A DNA stretch of 64,000 nt from Telopea speciosissima. Taxonomy: Eukaryota > Streptophyta > Magnoliopsida > Proteales > Proteaceae. Made by a program: the position numbers and the translations under genes. This document shows positions 48,914 through 58,740 of this stretch, piece by piece. The notes under the pieces were generated by a model. It made no database searches and was not told the DNA's origin. It was given only the letters and a program-made list of their open reading frames with translations. Every line of letters starts with the position of its first letter. Position 1 is the first letter of the stretch. The stretch covers positions 1,180,627 through 1,244,626 of the forward strand of contig NW_025317348.1 in the NCBI RefSeq assembly GCF_018873765.1. The letters run 5' to 3'.

Positions 48914-50962
48914 ATCAGACGTTTGATCGGATATCATAGCTTGTGCCCGACACCCACCCACCACTCATGATCAATATATGTTAAACGTCGCGTTTTTAGC
49001 CTTCTCGATGATTTTTGTTTAGTTTCGCTTAGCCCTGTTCCCTAGCTCTGGATCAGCGGATTCATAGTCAATCCCCTTTCGATTGGTTCTATTCCTTCCT
49101 AATAGAAGGGTGCTATTCCTTACCAGCCACCCTTGGTCAATCACCCAATGGAATTTTCTCTTAGTGTAGTGTAGTCCTCCCATGCTTTACAAGTACTCGC
49201 TTATCTATTCCCATGTGTCTTCACTACCTTTTCTATCTCATTCATTTCCTAACTCCGCTCGCCTCACCCACTATGAGGGGAACGTCTTTCTTTCGAAGGA
49301 AGGCCTGCTAGAAAACGGAGAGAGAGACCGACCCGGAAAACCTCTTCCCGTTATATGTCGGACTTCTATTAAAGTAGAGTCAGGATGCATACCTCAGACC
49401 AGACGGCTGCTGATTTCCTTTCTTGGTGGGGTTGTCAGTCTCCGGCCGACCCATTACCTATTATCTCCCTGATCGGTGTAGCCTCACAGGAAAAAAAAAT
49501 CCTTCAAAGCCGGGGTTAATTGTTGGACACCAGACAGGCCCGGGACAAAGAGCGAGCGAAAGATTGTAGATGATAGGGCGACGAAAGCAAAGCAAGCAAG
49601 CAAGGGCGGTGGGTGGGCTTGGTAAAGAAAGAAAACAAACCTAAAGCGCATTGAAGCAGCGGATCGATCGAAAAAGAAGGCATGCAGCAGCGCGGCAGCT
49701 AACACTAGAACTTCATCAAAGCAAGCGAGAACTTCATCAAAGCAAGCGAAGCCAAGCGAAGCGGGCACTTGCGAATTGACTTCTAGAGCTCAATCGCCCC
49801 ATCATTTATTGAATCAATTGCATAGCATAAAGTGTCTTGTAGATGCACAGAAAGTCTTAATTAACTCAGGGCAGAGGGAGGGCTAGGGTGGGCTTGGGCG
49901 ATCGTAGTGAGTGTCAGGTATCCCATGAATCATGGCAGATATGGGATCGTGCTTCGGTCTCACATGGTAAGGTCGCCCGTGTAAGGGCTATAAAGCAAGT
50001 AGTGCTAACCGTGCGTTGCGATGTCTCTTAAGCGATGTCTCTTCGGTCAGTGCCAAGTACGGGCTCTAACGCAATCCGTGTAAAGGCTCTAAAGCAATCC
50101 GTTCAGCTCAAAGGTAAGCCCAAGTAGAAGTGTAAGGGCAGTAGCGATCGGTAAGCCCAATGGATAAGGGCAAGTAAGGGCAACTAGCTCTACCGTGAAC
50201 AGTAAGCGATCAAGGCAGGCCGCCGACCTCCCGTTCATCAGAGGCGTGGAGGCAGTGAGGCGATCGAAGTGAGTTTCACCGAAACGAGTGGAACGAACCC
50301 ACTATCACTATCAAGGGTAGGCAGCGCGGTAAAGAAGAATGAATAGAATTCCGAGGCGACCAGAGGCGATCGGCAGTGAGAGCGTAGCGTTCCGCAGTAA
50401 GAGAAGTTCAAGCTAGTCAATCAGTAAGTGTACTTTAAGGGGCTTATCCTGTGGGAGGTGGGCTTCTTCTTCACTTGAAAGAAGAAGAAGTCTCCCTCCC
50501 TAGCTTTGTAGCGAGGCTTCGCCGATTGAGAATATAGCCTCCCCGGCGATTGAGGGGGCAGTTTATAATCCCCGTTAATAGTCCTTCCTCTCTTTAGGAC
50601 GTGCTTATTGGTCTGGAAGTCTTCCTACGGGTTCTTTCAGGTCTTCTAAGCCAGCGGGGTTAGCAAGGCAGGGTTAGCAAGGTATGCCAGAGCAGTCTGT
50701 AGTGAGTGCCCTGCTTTCTTTAGGGGTAGGTAGTGAGGCGAGCGGAGTGAGGTGAGTCGGCCTAGGTTTTCAAGGAAGGTAGCCGCAGGAAGGGGGAGGC
50801 GCGGCTGGATCGAATCCCTATTACTGATGTTGGACCAAGCTTCGTAGTTGTGTAGGCGGAATCGAGTTGCCAACAGGGCCACTTATTTGTTTGGGCTTGA
50901 GAGGACGAGCTCCCTTGCTTCGTCCCTCCTCACTCCGATCGCCTCTCTCTTTCTCATTCCCT
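48914..50962. other. gene-free stretch with simple repeats
   Basis: No gene is recognisable. From 49540 to 49770 it contains AAGCAAGC runs. From 49900 to 50420 short words such as GGGCTCTAAAGCAATCCGT and GAGGCGATCG-like blocks recur. Nothing coding is supported. Confidence 0.5.
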
Positions 50963-51033
50963 CTCTATGATGCCTTTAATCTGTTGGATAACATGGTTCC
51001 CGTACCGCCTGATAGATAATTTGCATTCCCGTA
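50963..51033 (-). repeat. 71-bp inverted repeat, copy 2, upstream of atp9
   Basis: Exact reverse complement of 27230-27300. It ends 269 bp before the atp9 start codon, so recombination here would exchange the far-upstream sequence of atp9. Confidence 0.93.
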
Positions 51034-51302
51034 ATGAATTAATAGGCGGCAAAGGCTACTTGTTCTTTGGCGGGCGAAAAAGGAAAGGGGTGATGTGATC
51101 CTTTATGGCAAGAAAAAGTTTTTGTTGAAAAACGGAAATCGAGAATGGGTTGGTGTTCAGTGTACCCTACTGTATCGAAAAGAATGCATTTCATTCAAAG
51201 TGAGATGCTCCAGAGAAAAGAAAAAGAACGTGGGTAAGAATCGACGAGGAATCCAGGGAATCGCGAAGGAAAAAAAAGCGTGACGAGAAAACTAAGAAAA
51301 AG
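51034..51302 (+). promoter_or_regulatory. atp9 5' leader region
   Basis: This is A/G-rich sequence just before atp9. A 62-codon open frame (51095-51283, basic, ending GIAKEKKA) lies inside; I treat it as leader rather than gene because it has no known family. No CATAAGAGA promoter is seen in the interval, so transcription may start further upstream. Confidence 0.4.
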
Positions 51303-51527
51303 ATGTTAGAAGGTGCAAAATCAATAGGTGCCGGAGCTGCTACAATTGCTTCAGCGGGAGCTGCTGTCGGTATTGGAAACGTCCTTAGTTCCTCGATCCA
51401 TTCCGTGGCGCGAAATCCATCATTGGCTAAACAATCATTTGGTTATGCTATTTTGGGCTTTGCTCTAACCGAAGCTATTGCATCGTTTGCCCCAATGATG
51501 GCGTCTCTGATCTCATCCGTATTCCAA
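51303..51527 (+). CDS. atp9: ATP synthase subunit 9 (c-ring subunit)
   Basis: This encodes the 74-residue proteolipid of the F0 c-ring, which carries protons through the inner membrane. Two helices are visible: [20 protein letters not shown] onward, and [16 protein letters not shown] with the essential proton-binding Glu57. They are joined by the polar loop RNPSLAKQ. Genomic Ser/Pro codons at positions where the family has Leu/Phe ([25 protein letters not shown]) mark editing sites. The genome has no stop after Phe74: codon 75 is CAA (51525-51527), and C-to-U editing would make UAA. Unedited, the frame runs on to 51572 (89 residues). Confidence 0.93.
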
Positions 51528-51572
51528 TCGAGAAAAGGTGTTGATTTTCATATAGCACTTCACATCACATAA

Positions 51573-52374
51573 GTAAGAAGGAAGCCGGCTACTCCCCGAA
51601 AATGCCCCGCCCTACGGTTCGTTTGTCGTTGGGGCTGCTAAGCAGCAAAGAAGAAAGTCCTTCCGCCCAATTATTAGTAAGGCGGTGGTCGTAGATCACC
51701 AGAACAAGCAAGCAACGGAGGGAGCCCCTATTTGAGTAAGCTGATCGTAGACCACCGTTGATCGTAGACCCTTAAGAGTTTTGGTTTGATTGCTGCGCTA
51801 CCGCGTCAAAGCATGCTAACGCGTCTTAGTAATAGGTTTGTGAGCTGATCGTAGACCAAAGAAGCAAGGGTGCTCGTAGATCAGCTAGCGCGCTTTTCCG
51901 TTGCTTGGTTCTTCGCTTGATTTCAATCTCAACAAAGAAATGAAAGCATAACTCTTTGCTTGTTGTCCTCTTACTCTTTTAGCCTGCCTTGTGGAGGTCT
52001 CTCGGGTGTCTACGGGAGATCCGATCAGTCTCAAGATAATTTCCGACACTAAGAAAGGGATCGTCACGACCAGGTCTCGGGGCTCCCACTGCTTGGGATA
52101 TTTTCTCTTCATCCGGGGGTTCATTTCATTCATTATGAACTCAAAAGTGTAAGGCTGATTAGTTAGGTCTTAAAAACTTCATAGAATTCATGATCAGCCA
52201 TTCCATTTGTGCTTTCAGCAAGTAGGCGACGCGAATCTATGGTTTCTATGTTTCAATCGGATACCAATTGCTTGGATGCGTTTGAAAGCCTCGAGATGAC
52301 TCTTGCAGAAAAAATTATTTCTTGTTGGGAAAGGTTTGTCTTGTGTCTCCGTAACAAATGGTCCATTTATTGAT
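51573..52374. other. atp9 downstream region containing repeat cluster K
   Basis: No gene is recognisable. Cluster K occupies 51650-51905 and is listed separately. From 51910 to 52374 I see nothing beyond short frames. Confidence 0.5.
51650..51905. repeat. short dispersed repeat cluster K, downstream of atp9
   Basis: This cluster contains GGTGGTCGTAGATCACC (51683-51699), GCTGATCGTAGACCACC (51740-51756), another GCTGATCGTAGACCAA from 51844, and GTGCTCGTAGATCAGC (51870-51885). Both centre orientations are therefore present within 200 bp. The companion words AAGCAAGCAACGG, CCCCTATTTGAGTAAG and GCTAGCGCGC accompany them. It begins about 80 bp after the unedited atp9 frame ends, so it may lie in the atp9 3' untranslated region. 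Confidence 0.8.
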
Positions 52375-52375
52375 G

Positions 52376-52450
52376 GGCGAACGACGGGGATTGAACCCGC
52401 GCGTGGTGGATTCACAATCCACTGCCTTGATCCACTTGGCTACATCCGCC
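52376..52450 (-). tRNA. trnH-GUG: trnH-GUG, plastid-type
   Basis: The minus strand gives GGCGGATGTAGCCAAGTGGA, the anticodon loop TTGTGAA (anticodon GUG) with stem GTGGA/TCCAC, and the T arm GCGGGTTCAATCCCCGTCGT. The acceptor GGCGGAT pairs with GTTCGCC with one mismatch or wobble. It matches plastid tRNA-His, the form used in most angiosperm mitochondria. The G-1 characteristic of tRNA-His is encoded at 52451 and its pairing partner lies at 52375. No psbA or rpl2 neighbour is seen, so it has been separated from its plastid context. Confidence 0.92.
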
Positions 52451-52451
52451 C

Positions 52452-55400
52452 CTACCCCCGCACAGGTTTAAGTCTCTATCTACGATCAGATCCTTTCTGA
52501 ACCCCCCTATGACCGCTATCAAAGAGAAGCTTTTTCCTATACTATAGTTGCATGCAAGTCTATTGTTGTGTTTCGGAATTAGGGGAAGCAAAGCTTCAAC
52601 AAGGCGCGGGCAGCCCTGGCAAAGCTTCAAACAAAGAGGTTGGGCTGTTCACTTCATTGATTTGACTTCACTTTACTTAAGATTAAAGATAGGGGCCGGG
52701 CGGGCAGTGAAGGCTCGTTTAGTAGACAGCGAGCGAGCAGCAAGCTACGGCGAAAAGCAGCGAGCTCCGCTTTCAGAAGCGAGCCAGAGTAGCGCGCTAG
52801 CCTTTTTCCGCAGGCTGCTCCGCTAGTTGTAGCGCGCTAGCGCGCGGAGACTCTATCATGATCTTACGAATCTACAACTCTCTTTACTGAGCGAGACTCC
52901 ATCCTTACGCTCCGAGACAGCATCCGAGAGAAGCGATAGGTTGGTTAAGCGGGCCCATGCCTGACTCATATACCTCCCCCCTGACCTCCCCTCTATCCAG
53001 TTTCGGGAAGTAGCAGGTCCTGTCTGACTAAACTCTTTCTATCAGTACTTGTAGATCTTTTGGGGATTAGTTCGTTTGCCATCCAGAGCCAAGTATAGTA
53101 GAGATAGGTCACCCTCAAATATCTTGATTTCGCTGAGTTGAATGTTAAGGAGTTAGTGTCCCGGTAAGTTATCCGGTTCAGTTAGCTAGATGATTGATTA
53201 GTGAGGTGCAATCGTGAGGTGTTTCCAATAAAGGATCGGATGCTGGATTCCGAAAGGAACATAATGGGATGTCGGGCTCATACCTCTGCTAAACAACTGC
53301 TCTTCGATCCCGATCTGCTGCCTTCGCACAACCGGCACTGGCTCTGTCGATGCTGCTGGCCTCGACCAGTCCACTAGAATGGTTGGATTAAAAAAAACCT
53401 ACTATCCCTAGAAGCTGATGTTGGTTGTTGGCCCGGCCCGATCTCAATCCCCCACTGCCCCTGGCTTGGCCCCACTTCTGGGACAGATTCCACTCGATCT
53501 GACTCTGGAAATGAATCTGTCACTGGGTCTTGTCTCTGTACGAGCCTATATCCAGGTGGGCCTAGCAATGGAGTTTCCCTGGTAAACAAAGAACCCCATT
53601 TCGCCCCTATTTGAGTAAGGCCGACCAAGAGAAGCTTCTGTTGATCCCGTAGATTACGGCCTTGAACCAGTCCCCCCTTTACGTAATAGGGCAGCACCAG
53701 GCTAGGCTCGACTTGAACCACCGGGCTTACCCATTCATTTTTTTAGTAGATCATGCCTCCGTAGTTTTTGGTATTTAAGCCTTCCATTTATCTGCAACTT
53801 CTGGAACGGATGGGACTTTTCCCTCTCAAACTAGACTAGAATCAAGGAGGGTCGGCCCGGCCTGTGATCGTAGCCCGATAGCTATTCTTGCCCCAACTTA
53901 ACCAATGGGGGTCCGGTAGTGCGGGGTAAGAATGAACAGAAGGCGACTAACCAATCTCTCTTTGAAACCAGATGCCCGGAGATGTTTGATTCGTAGGGCG
54001 GGGAAGAGGGCCGAAAAACGAAAACCAAGCCATAAGTTCTTCCATTACGGCTACTCCGAAATATTTCACTACCACCAACTCCATCCATTACTGGAGACGG
54101 AAGCAGCTATCCCTAATGCCTTGCCCCTCTCCCTCCAGTCGGGAGCTAAACCCTGGGAGTGAGAGAGATTGAATGACCTGGCAGGCGATAGTAGATTCAA
54201 CCTTTATCGGCGATGGTCTGTCTCAAAACCGGGATATGCAAGCACGGGATTCCCTACTTCCGGATAGAGAGGCTTTTTCAAAACCATCCCCAACATTTCT
54301 TTCTGTTCCGCCGACTTCACGGCTCATTTACTATCTATTTCCATTCCCGGCTTTAAGACAAGACGATGAGTCAGGGAAGGCTGGTATCGAATCCAACAGG
54401 AGTATCGGATTTCGGATTCACGGTTTCAATCGGTCTACTCGCAGCTAGGGAGGAAATCATCGTTCAGTCAGTGGGCCAGCAGATCGAATCTCGAATCATC
54501 TTATTCCCCAAAGGCACCCAGCAAGAAGACGGATGCGCGTGCTAACGCGCAACGGATGAGCGCGCTAGCGCGAAGACGTTGCTTGTTGGATGGATAGTCT
54601 ATTTTATCTCTGACTGCTGGGCTAGCGGATAGAATAAGTTCTGAGGCGGGAGAGGCAGTAGAGCGTCATGGATCGATACCAGATTTGGATTGAGGTCCCC
54701 GAAATGTATTCCTCCGAATCAATGAAGGGATTGACTGGATTGGAAAGGAATGAATGAAGAGTCAGTCGAATCTATAAAAAACCCTAACCCCTCATTCTCG
54801 ATGAACAGTGGATAGAACAGCGGAGCGGATGAAGAGAAAAGAAAAGGATTTTATTGTATTGAAGAGGTGGTTTATTTATCAATGAACACTGCCTTTTCCT
54901 CTCCTTATTAGGAGAGTGTCCAAGGACCCTTCGAAACCTTGAATGTTTACCCCGGTCCGAACCGGATAGAAAATTCCTTACGGGATAACATCTGATTGAA
55001 TCCCTTCTGAATGCCTGCCTCTCATGAATTACCTCCCGGAGACTGGAGTTGATCAACGGATACTGCTCAACCCCCCTTACTCCATACATAGGGGACCGAT
55101 CCCTATCTATGGTCGATTTGATTGGCCTGCCCCGGCGGACTCCTCCATCCACTGAATCCCCTGGCCTACCTTAATCCCGAGGGAATGAAACTATCCCAAA
55201 GAATAGAACTCGGAAGGGAGAGGATGGGCATTGACAAATCTGTCTTGACTGGCTGGTCATCCGGCTGATGAGAAGAAGAGTTTTGGTTCTTATCGGTGAC
55301 CCTCTCGCCCGAAAGAGGGTCACCTTCACAAACCCCGTTACGGCGGAGAAGGGTTTCGCCGAAGCAAGCGCGCTTATAGTTCTTTTTTCTTTCATTTTTT

Positions 55401-55564
55401 TTTGTAATCGATGAAGGCACTTGCAACTATGCTTATCTACGAATTTATTTACTTTGAATTTATTACCGCCATGAATCCTTCTTTTTTCCGAGCCATTGGC
55501 TGGGCTTGTATGTAGGTGGAAGTTGTGTGTTTGTTTTGTTCTTGCAGTAAAAAATAACAGACTG
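52452..55564. other. gene-free stretch
   Basis: No known gene is recognisable. Words of the repeat family (AGCGCGCTAGCGCGC) occur at about 52830-52847. Another group at 54515-54590 has GATGCGCGTGCTAACGCGC and GTTGCTTGTTGGA. A strong hairpin at 55295-55324 is listed separately. Open frames such as 53374-53721 (minus, 115 codons) have no family signature. Confidence 0.5.
55295..55324. repeat. 11-bp perfect stem-loop
   Basis: GGTGACCCTCT (55295-55305) pairs with AGAGGGTCACC (55314-55324) around an 8-base loop CGCCCGAA. Such GC-rich hairpins can define mitochondrial mRNA 3' ends, but no gene ends just upstream on either strand. Confidence 0.85.
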
Positions 55565-55569
55565 TGAAT

Positions 55570-55738
55570 AGCGACATCAAAGCACTCTCCGAGCGCCTCG
55601 TCATAGATGTCGATACATCTTACAACGCTCTTATTGGTCGTCCCTGGATGCACGATCATCACATTGTGCCATCCACTTACCACCAATGCGTCAAATACTC
55701 GTGGATAGGTAGGCAAGGACGCATAGTGGCGGACAACG
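55570..55738 (+). pseudogene. gypsy protease C-terminal piece
   Basis: The frame reads SYNALIGRPWMHDHHIVPST and then YHQCVKY, the conserved end of plant gypsy protease. The catalytic Asp loop would lie upstream and is absent. At about 55738 the gypsy sequence stops within IVADN and repeat cluster M begins. Confidence 0.8.
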
Positions 55739-56044
55739 AACAAGCAACTCCATGAGCCCCTACTCGAGTCAGGCGCGCGCCCAGCAAGAAAAGGCCTACT
55801 CTAATCATAAGGGTGGTCTACGATCAGCAGCAAGAAAAGGCCTACCGCTAGATAAACGGGCTTACGCGCCCCAGCAAGCAAGAAGCCGGATGCGCCCCTA
55901 ACAGAGTCAAGGCAACGGTGCTCTACGATCAGCTCGACCACCGGGAGAGAGTGCTCGTAGATCAGCTCGACCACCGGGAGAGAGTGGTCTACGATCAGCT
56001 AGCCGTTGTATATAGTCGGGCCCTTGCTTGTTGCCGGAGTTTGC
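55739..56044 (+). repeat. short dispersed repeat cluster M inside gypsy copy 2; 96-bp direct repeat copy 2
   Basis: The cluster starts with CAAGCAACTCCATGAGCCCC and includes GGTGGTCTACGATCAGC (55812-55828). The 96-bp block 55891-55986 is identical to 41497-41592, and a last GTGGTCTACGATCAGC follows. It ends with TTGCTTGTTGCCGGAGTTTG at about 56043. Gypsy protein coding stops at its left edge and resumes at its right edge with FRFRGTKNQFADALATL, so it sits exactly at a deletion junction. Confidence 0.88.
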
Positions 56045-57480
56045 TGGCTCGCCTTTCGCTTCCGAGGGACGAAGAATCAGTTTGCTGACGCATTGGCCAC
56101 ACTAGCTTCCATGATCAGTATCCCAGAAGGTCTTGATATCCGGCCAATAGAGATCGAAGTGACAGAGGATCCTGCATACTGTTTGGCAATCGAAGAAGGA
56201 GAAGCGGAAAGGTAAGCCGTGGTTTCATGACATCAAGACGTACCTGGAAGACAGAACCTTTCCTCCTGATGCCACGGCCACAGACCGAAGAACCATCCAG
56301 AGATTAGCCGCGCAATTCTTCGTCAGTGCGGGAACACTTTCTAAGAAGCCGTAGAATCATATCCTTTTGAAGTGTGTTGACGCCGAGGAAGCTAAGAAAG
56401 TCATGAGGGATGTACACGAGGGAGCTTGTGGTCCCCACATGAACGGCCATATGCTAGCAAAGAAGATTCTGCGTATGGGCTTCTATTGGATTGGTCAACA
56501 ATGGAAAGCGACTGCTGCCAACATGTCCGGAAGTTTCATTTATGTCAAATTTACGCTGATAAGATCAATGCTCCTGCCACCGAGCTACATAATATGACAA
56601 CTCCATGGCCCTTTTCGGTATGGGGTATGGACGTCATTGGGCCGATCACTCCTAACGCTTCCAACGGACACCGTTTCATTCTAGTGGCGATAGATTCTTT
56701 CACAAAATGGGTAGAGGCAGCATCATATGCCAACATCACACATACACACGTGCAGAAATTCATAAAGCATAACATCATCTGCCGATACAGCCTCCCCAAC
56801 GAAATAATCACGGATAATGCGAGAAATTTGAAGAACAAGCAAATGAGGGAGATGTGTGAACAGTTCAAAATCACTCACCGCAACTCCTCTCCGTATCGCC
56901 CAAAAATGAATGGTGCTGTTGAAGCTGCAAATAAGAACTTTTAGAGGATTATCAAAAAAATGGCAGTGACATACAAGGACTGGCACGACATGCTTCCATA
57001 TGCTCTACACGCTTATCGCACCTCAATCCGAACATCAACCGGTGCCACTCCATATTCTCTCGTATACGGAATGGAGGCTGTCCTCCCGATCGAGGGTGGT
57101 CGTAGATCAGTCCCCTCTCTGCGCGTTTTGATGGAAGCTGAACTTGAAGAAGCAGAATGGGTGACGATATGACCAGCTTAATCTGATCGAGGAAAAGCGC
57201 CTAAACACGATTTGCCATGGCCAGTGTTATCCAAGAAGAATAGCACGGGCTTATGACAAGAAAGTTCGACCTCGAAGTTTAAAAATTGGGGATTTAGTGC
57301 TCAAGAAGATCCTAGGAAGACCCACGGGGAAAATTCAAGCCAAACTACGAAGGTCCCTATTTTTTGGTAAAAAAGGTATTTTCTGGAGACGCGCTTATTC
57401 TTACCTATATGGATGGATATGAACTTCCTGAGCCAGTAAACTCCACTCCATGATGGTAAAAAAACTATGCTTGAATATTT
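56045..57480 (+). pseudogene. gypsy RNase H end and integrase (broken)
   Basis: After FADALATLASM (end of RNase H) comes the zinc-binding start of integrase (VHEGACGPHMNGHMLAKKIL with its His residues, then a Cys-containing CHLCQIYAD in a shifted frame). The catalytic core follows: WGMDVIGPITPNASNGHRFI with the first Asp, IITDNARNL with the second, and NGAVEAANKNF with the Glu. Then comes YRTSIRTSTGATPYSLVYGM. A repeat core GGTGGTCGTAGATCAG (57095-57110) interrupts the segment after AVLPIE. Frame shifts near 56500 and stops near 56942 and after 57170 make it nonfunctional. Confidence 0.88.
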
Positions 57481-57948
57481 TAAGAGTTTCGAGATGTACC
57501 GATCAATCTTGAAATGAAGAGAGGCCATTTTTGGTGTTCCCATCAATCCATTTTTATCCCTTTGCTTAACCACGTTGAGCCTTTATTTCCTTTCTGAAAC
57601 CCAAAACCAGGGCATTTCCACCCGGGCTTTTTTTGTAAATATTAAACTACACGGGCTTTTTAGGAATTTTTTAGTCTTCTACTGGGGCATTTTGGCAGCC
57701 TAATGGCCGCCCTCATACTGGGGCTATTTTCACCCGGGAAAGAATTAGTTTCAGGTTATATATAAATATTTATTTATTTACTCATCTAATATATTGGCCT
57801 ATGATGATAAATGACGGATTTTTCAAAAGCATTTTTGCAGAAAACAATAGAAAATCTTAGGCCAATAAATAGAAAAACCTATTTACATTCCCAAGCTACT
57901 TTACTTTTACATTACTCTTTTTCCTACATCATCGGTACTCTCTCTACA

Positions 57949-58674
57949 TCATGGCAAGACAAGCAAATACATGCAAAAAGGCAAGAGTCTCCCAAAGAAG
58001 TAAGAATCCTCGCTAACGGTACTCGGGTCTCGAGCTCGAAGCCTCTTCCGAAGAAGCTTGTTGTCTGCCGACAATCGTGCAACTTCACTCTCCCAAAAAC
58101 CTGCTCGGGCACAGACATATTGGGATGAGGCTCTCCCCCTCTCCAACTCTTCCACCTGCCTCTTCAACTCCTCATTCTCAATCCTTAACAGGGGCATCTC
58201 CTCACTCATCTCCTGTACCTGAATGCGTAGAGAATCATTTTCCATTTTCATTTGAATGCTATCGTTCAGCCATTTATCATGAATTGCCTTATGCTGAAGG
58301 CGCTCATTAGCCAAAAAGTCCTCATATGACTCGTGAAATGCTTCTTTGCCCTTCTCGCTTTAGCAGGACTGAAAGGTAGAACGGCCACTCGTGAGATCCA
58401 ACATCCAAAGAATAGACTGCCTAGTTGCCTGTACCGCCTTCTCTTCGGGCAATTCAAGTTCGATATCCGTCCGTTTCCACCATTCCCGGTTCTCCCAATC
58501 CTTGGACAATTGTGCGACTTTCTGGGCAGAGGAAAGGCCAAACTCGAGAAACTCATGAGAAATGACGTATAAGAAGAAAAAGGAAAGAGAATCCTTCTCA
58601 GGTCTCCGGCTTGAATGCCTCCGTTTGCTGGGTTGAATCAGCTCTTTCAGACCCTTGTTGAAATAGCAGCACAT
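57949..58674 (-). pseudogene. antisense coiled-coil ORF of gypsy copy 2
   Basis: Minus-strand frames at 58360-58674 and 57949-58314 together form one protein broken by a stop near 58360. The first part contains FGLSSAQKVAQLSKDWENRE. The second is a clear coiled coil (MENDSLRIQVQEMSEEMPLL, ENEELKRQVEELERG). It lies downstream of integrase and opposite to it, as the extra antisense ORFs of Tat-lineage elements do. A separate gag-type fragment inserted beside the element is the alternative. It is broken and has no expected mitochondrial role. Confidence 0.6.
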
Positions 58675-58740
58675 CCAGGTGTAGATATTGATCGAGATGG
58701 AGATGAAGAAAGCGCCTCTTCGAAAGTACGTTGACGACCT

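Larger units (their letters stand above)
55565..58740 (+). mobile_element. decayed Ty3/gypsy (Tat-lineage-like) retrotransposon copy 2
   Basis: The plus strand carries the end of the protease domain (55565-55738), the last bit of RNase H (56045 onward) and integrase (56350-57450). An antisense coiled-coil ORF lies further on (57949-58674, minus). Antisense ORFs after pol are known from Tat-lineage elements such as Grande. About 300 bp of mitochondrial short repeats replace reverse transcriptase. Stops and frame changes are frequent. LTRs are not recognised with certainty; 57600-57760 has CTGGGGCATTTTGGCAGCC words typical of the spacer after integrase. Confidence 0.83.

Noticed and set aside
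55171-55743. 190-codon minus-strand open frame
   Set aside because: It overlaps the plus-strand gypsy protease fragment on the opposite strand and has no family signature of its own.
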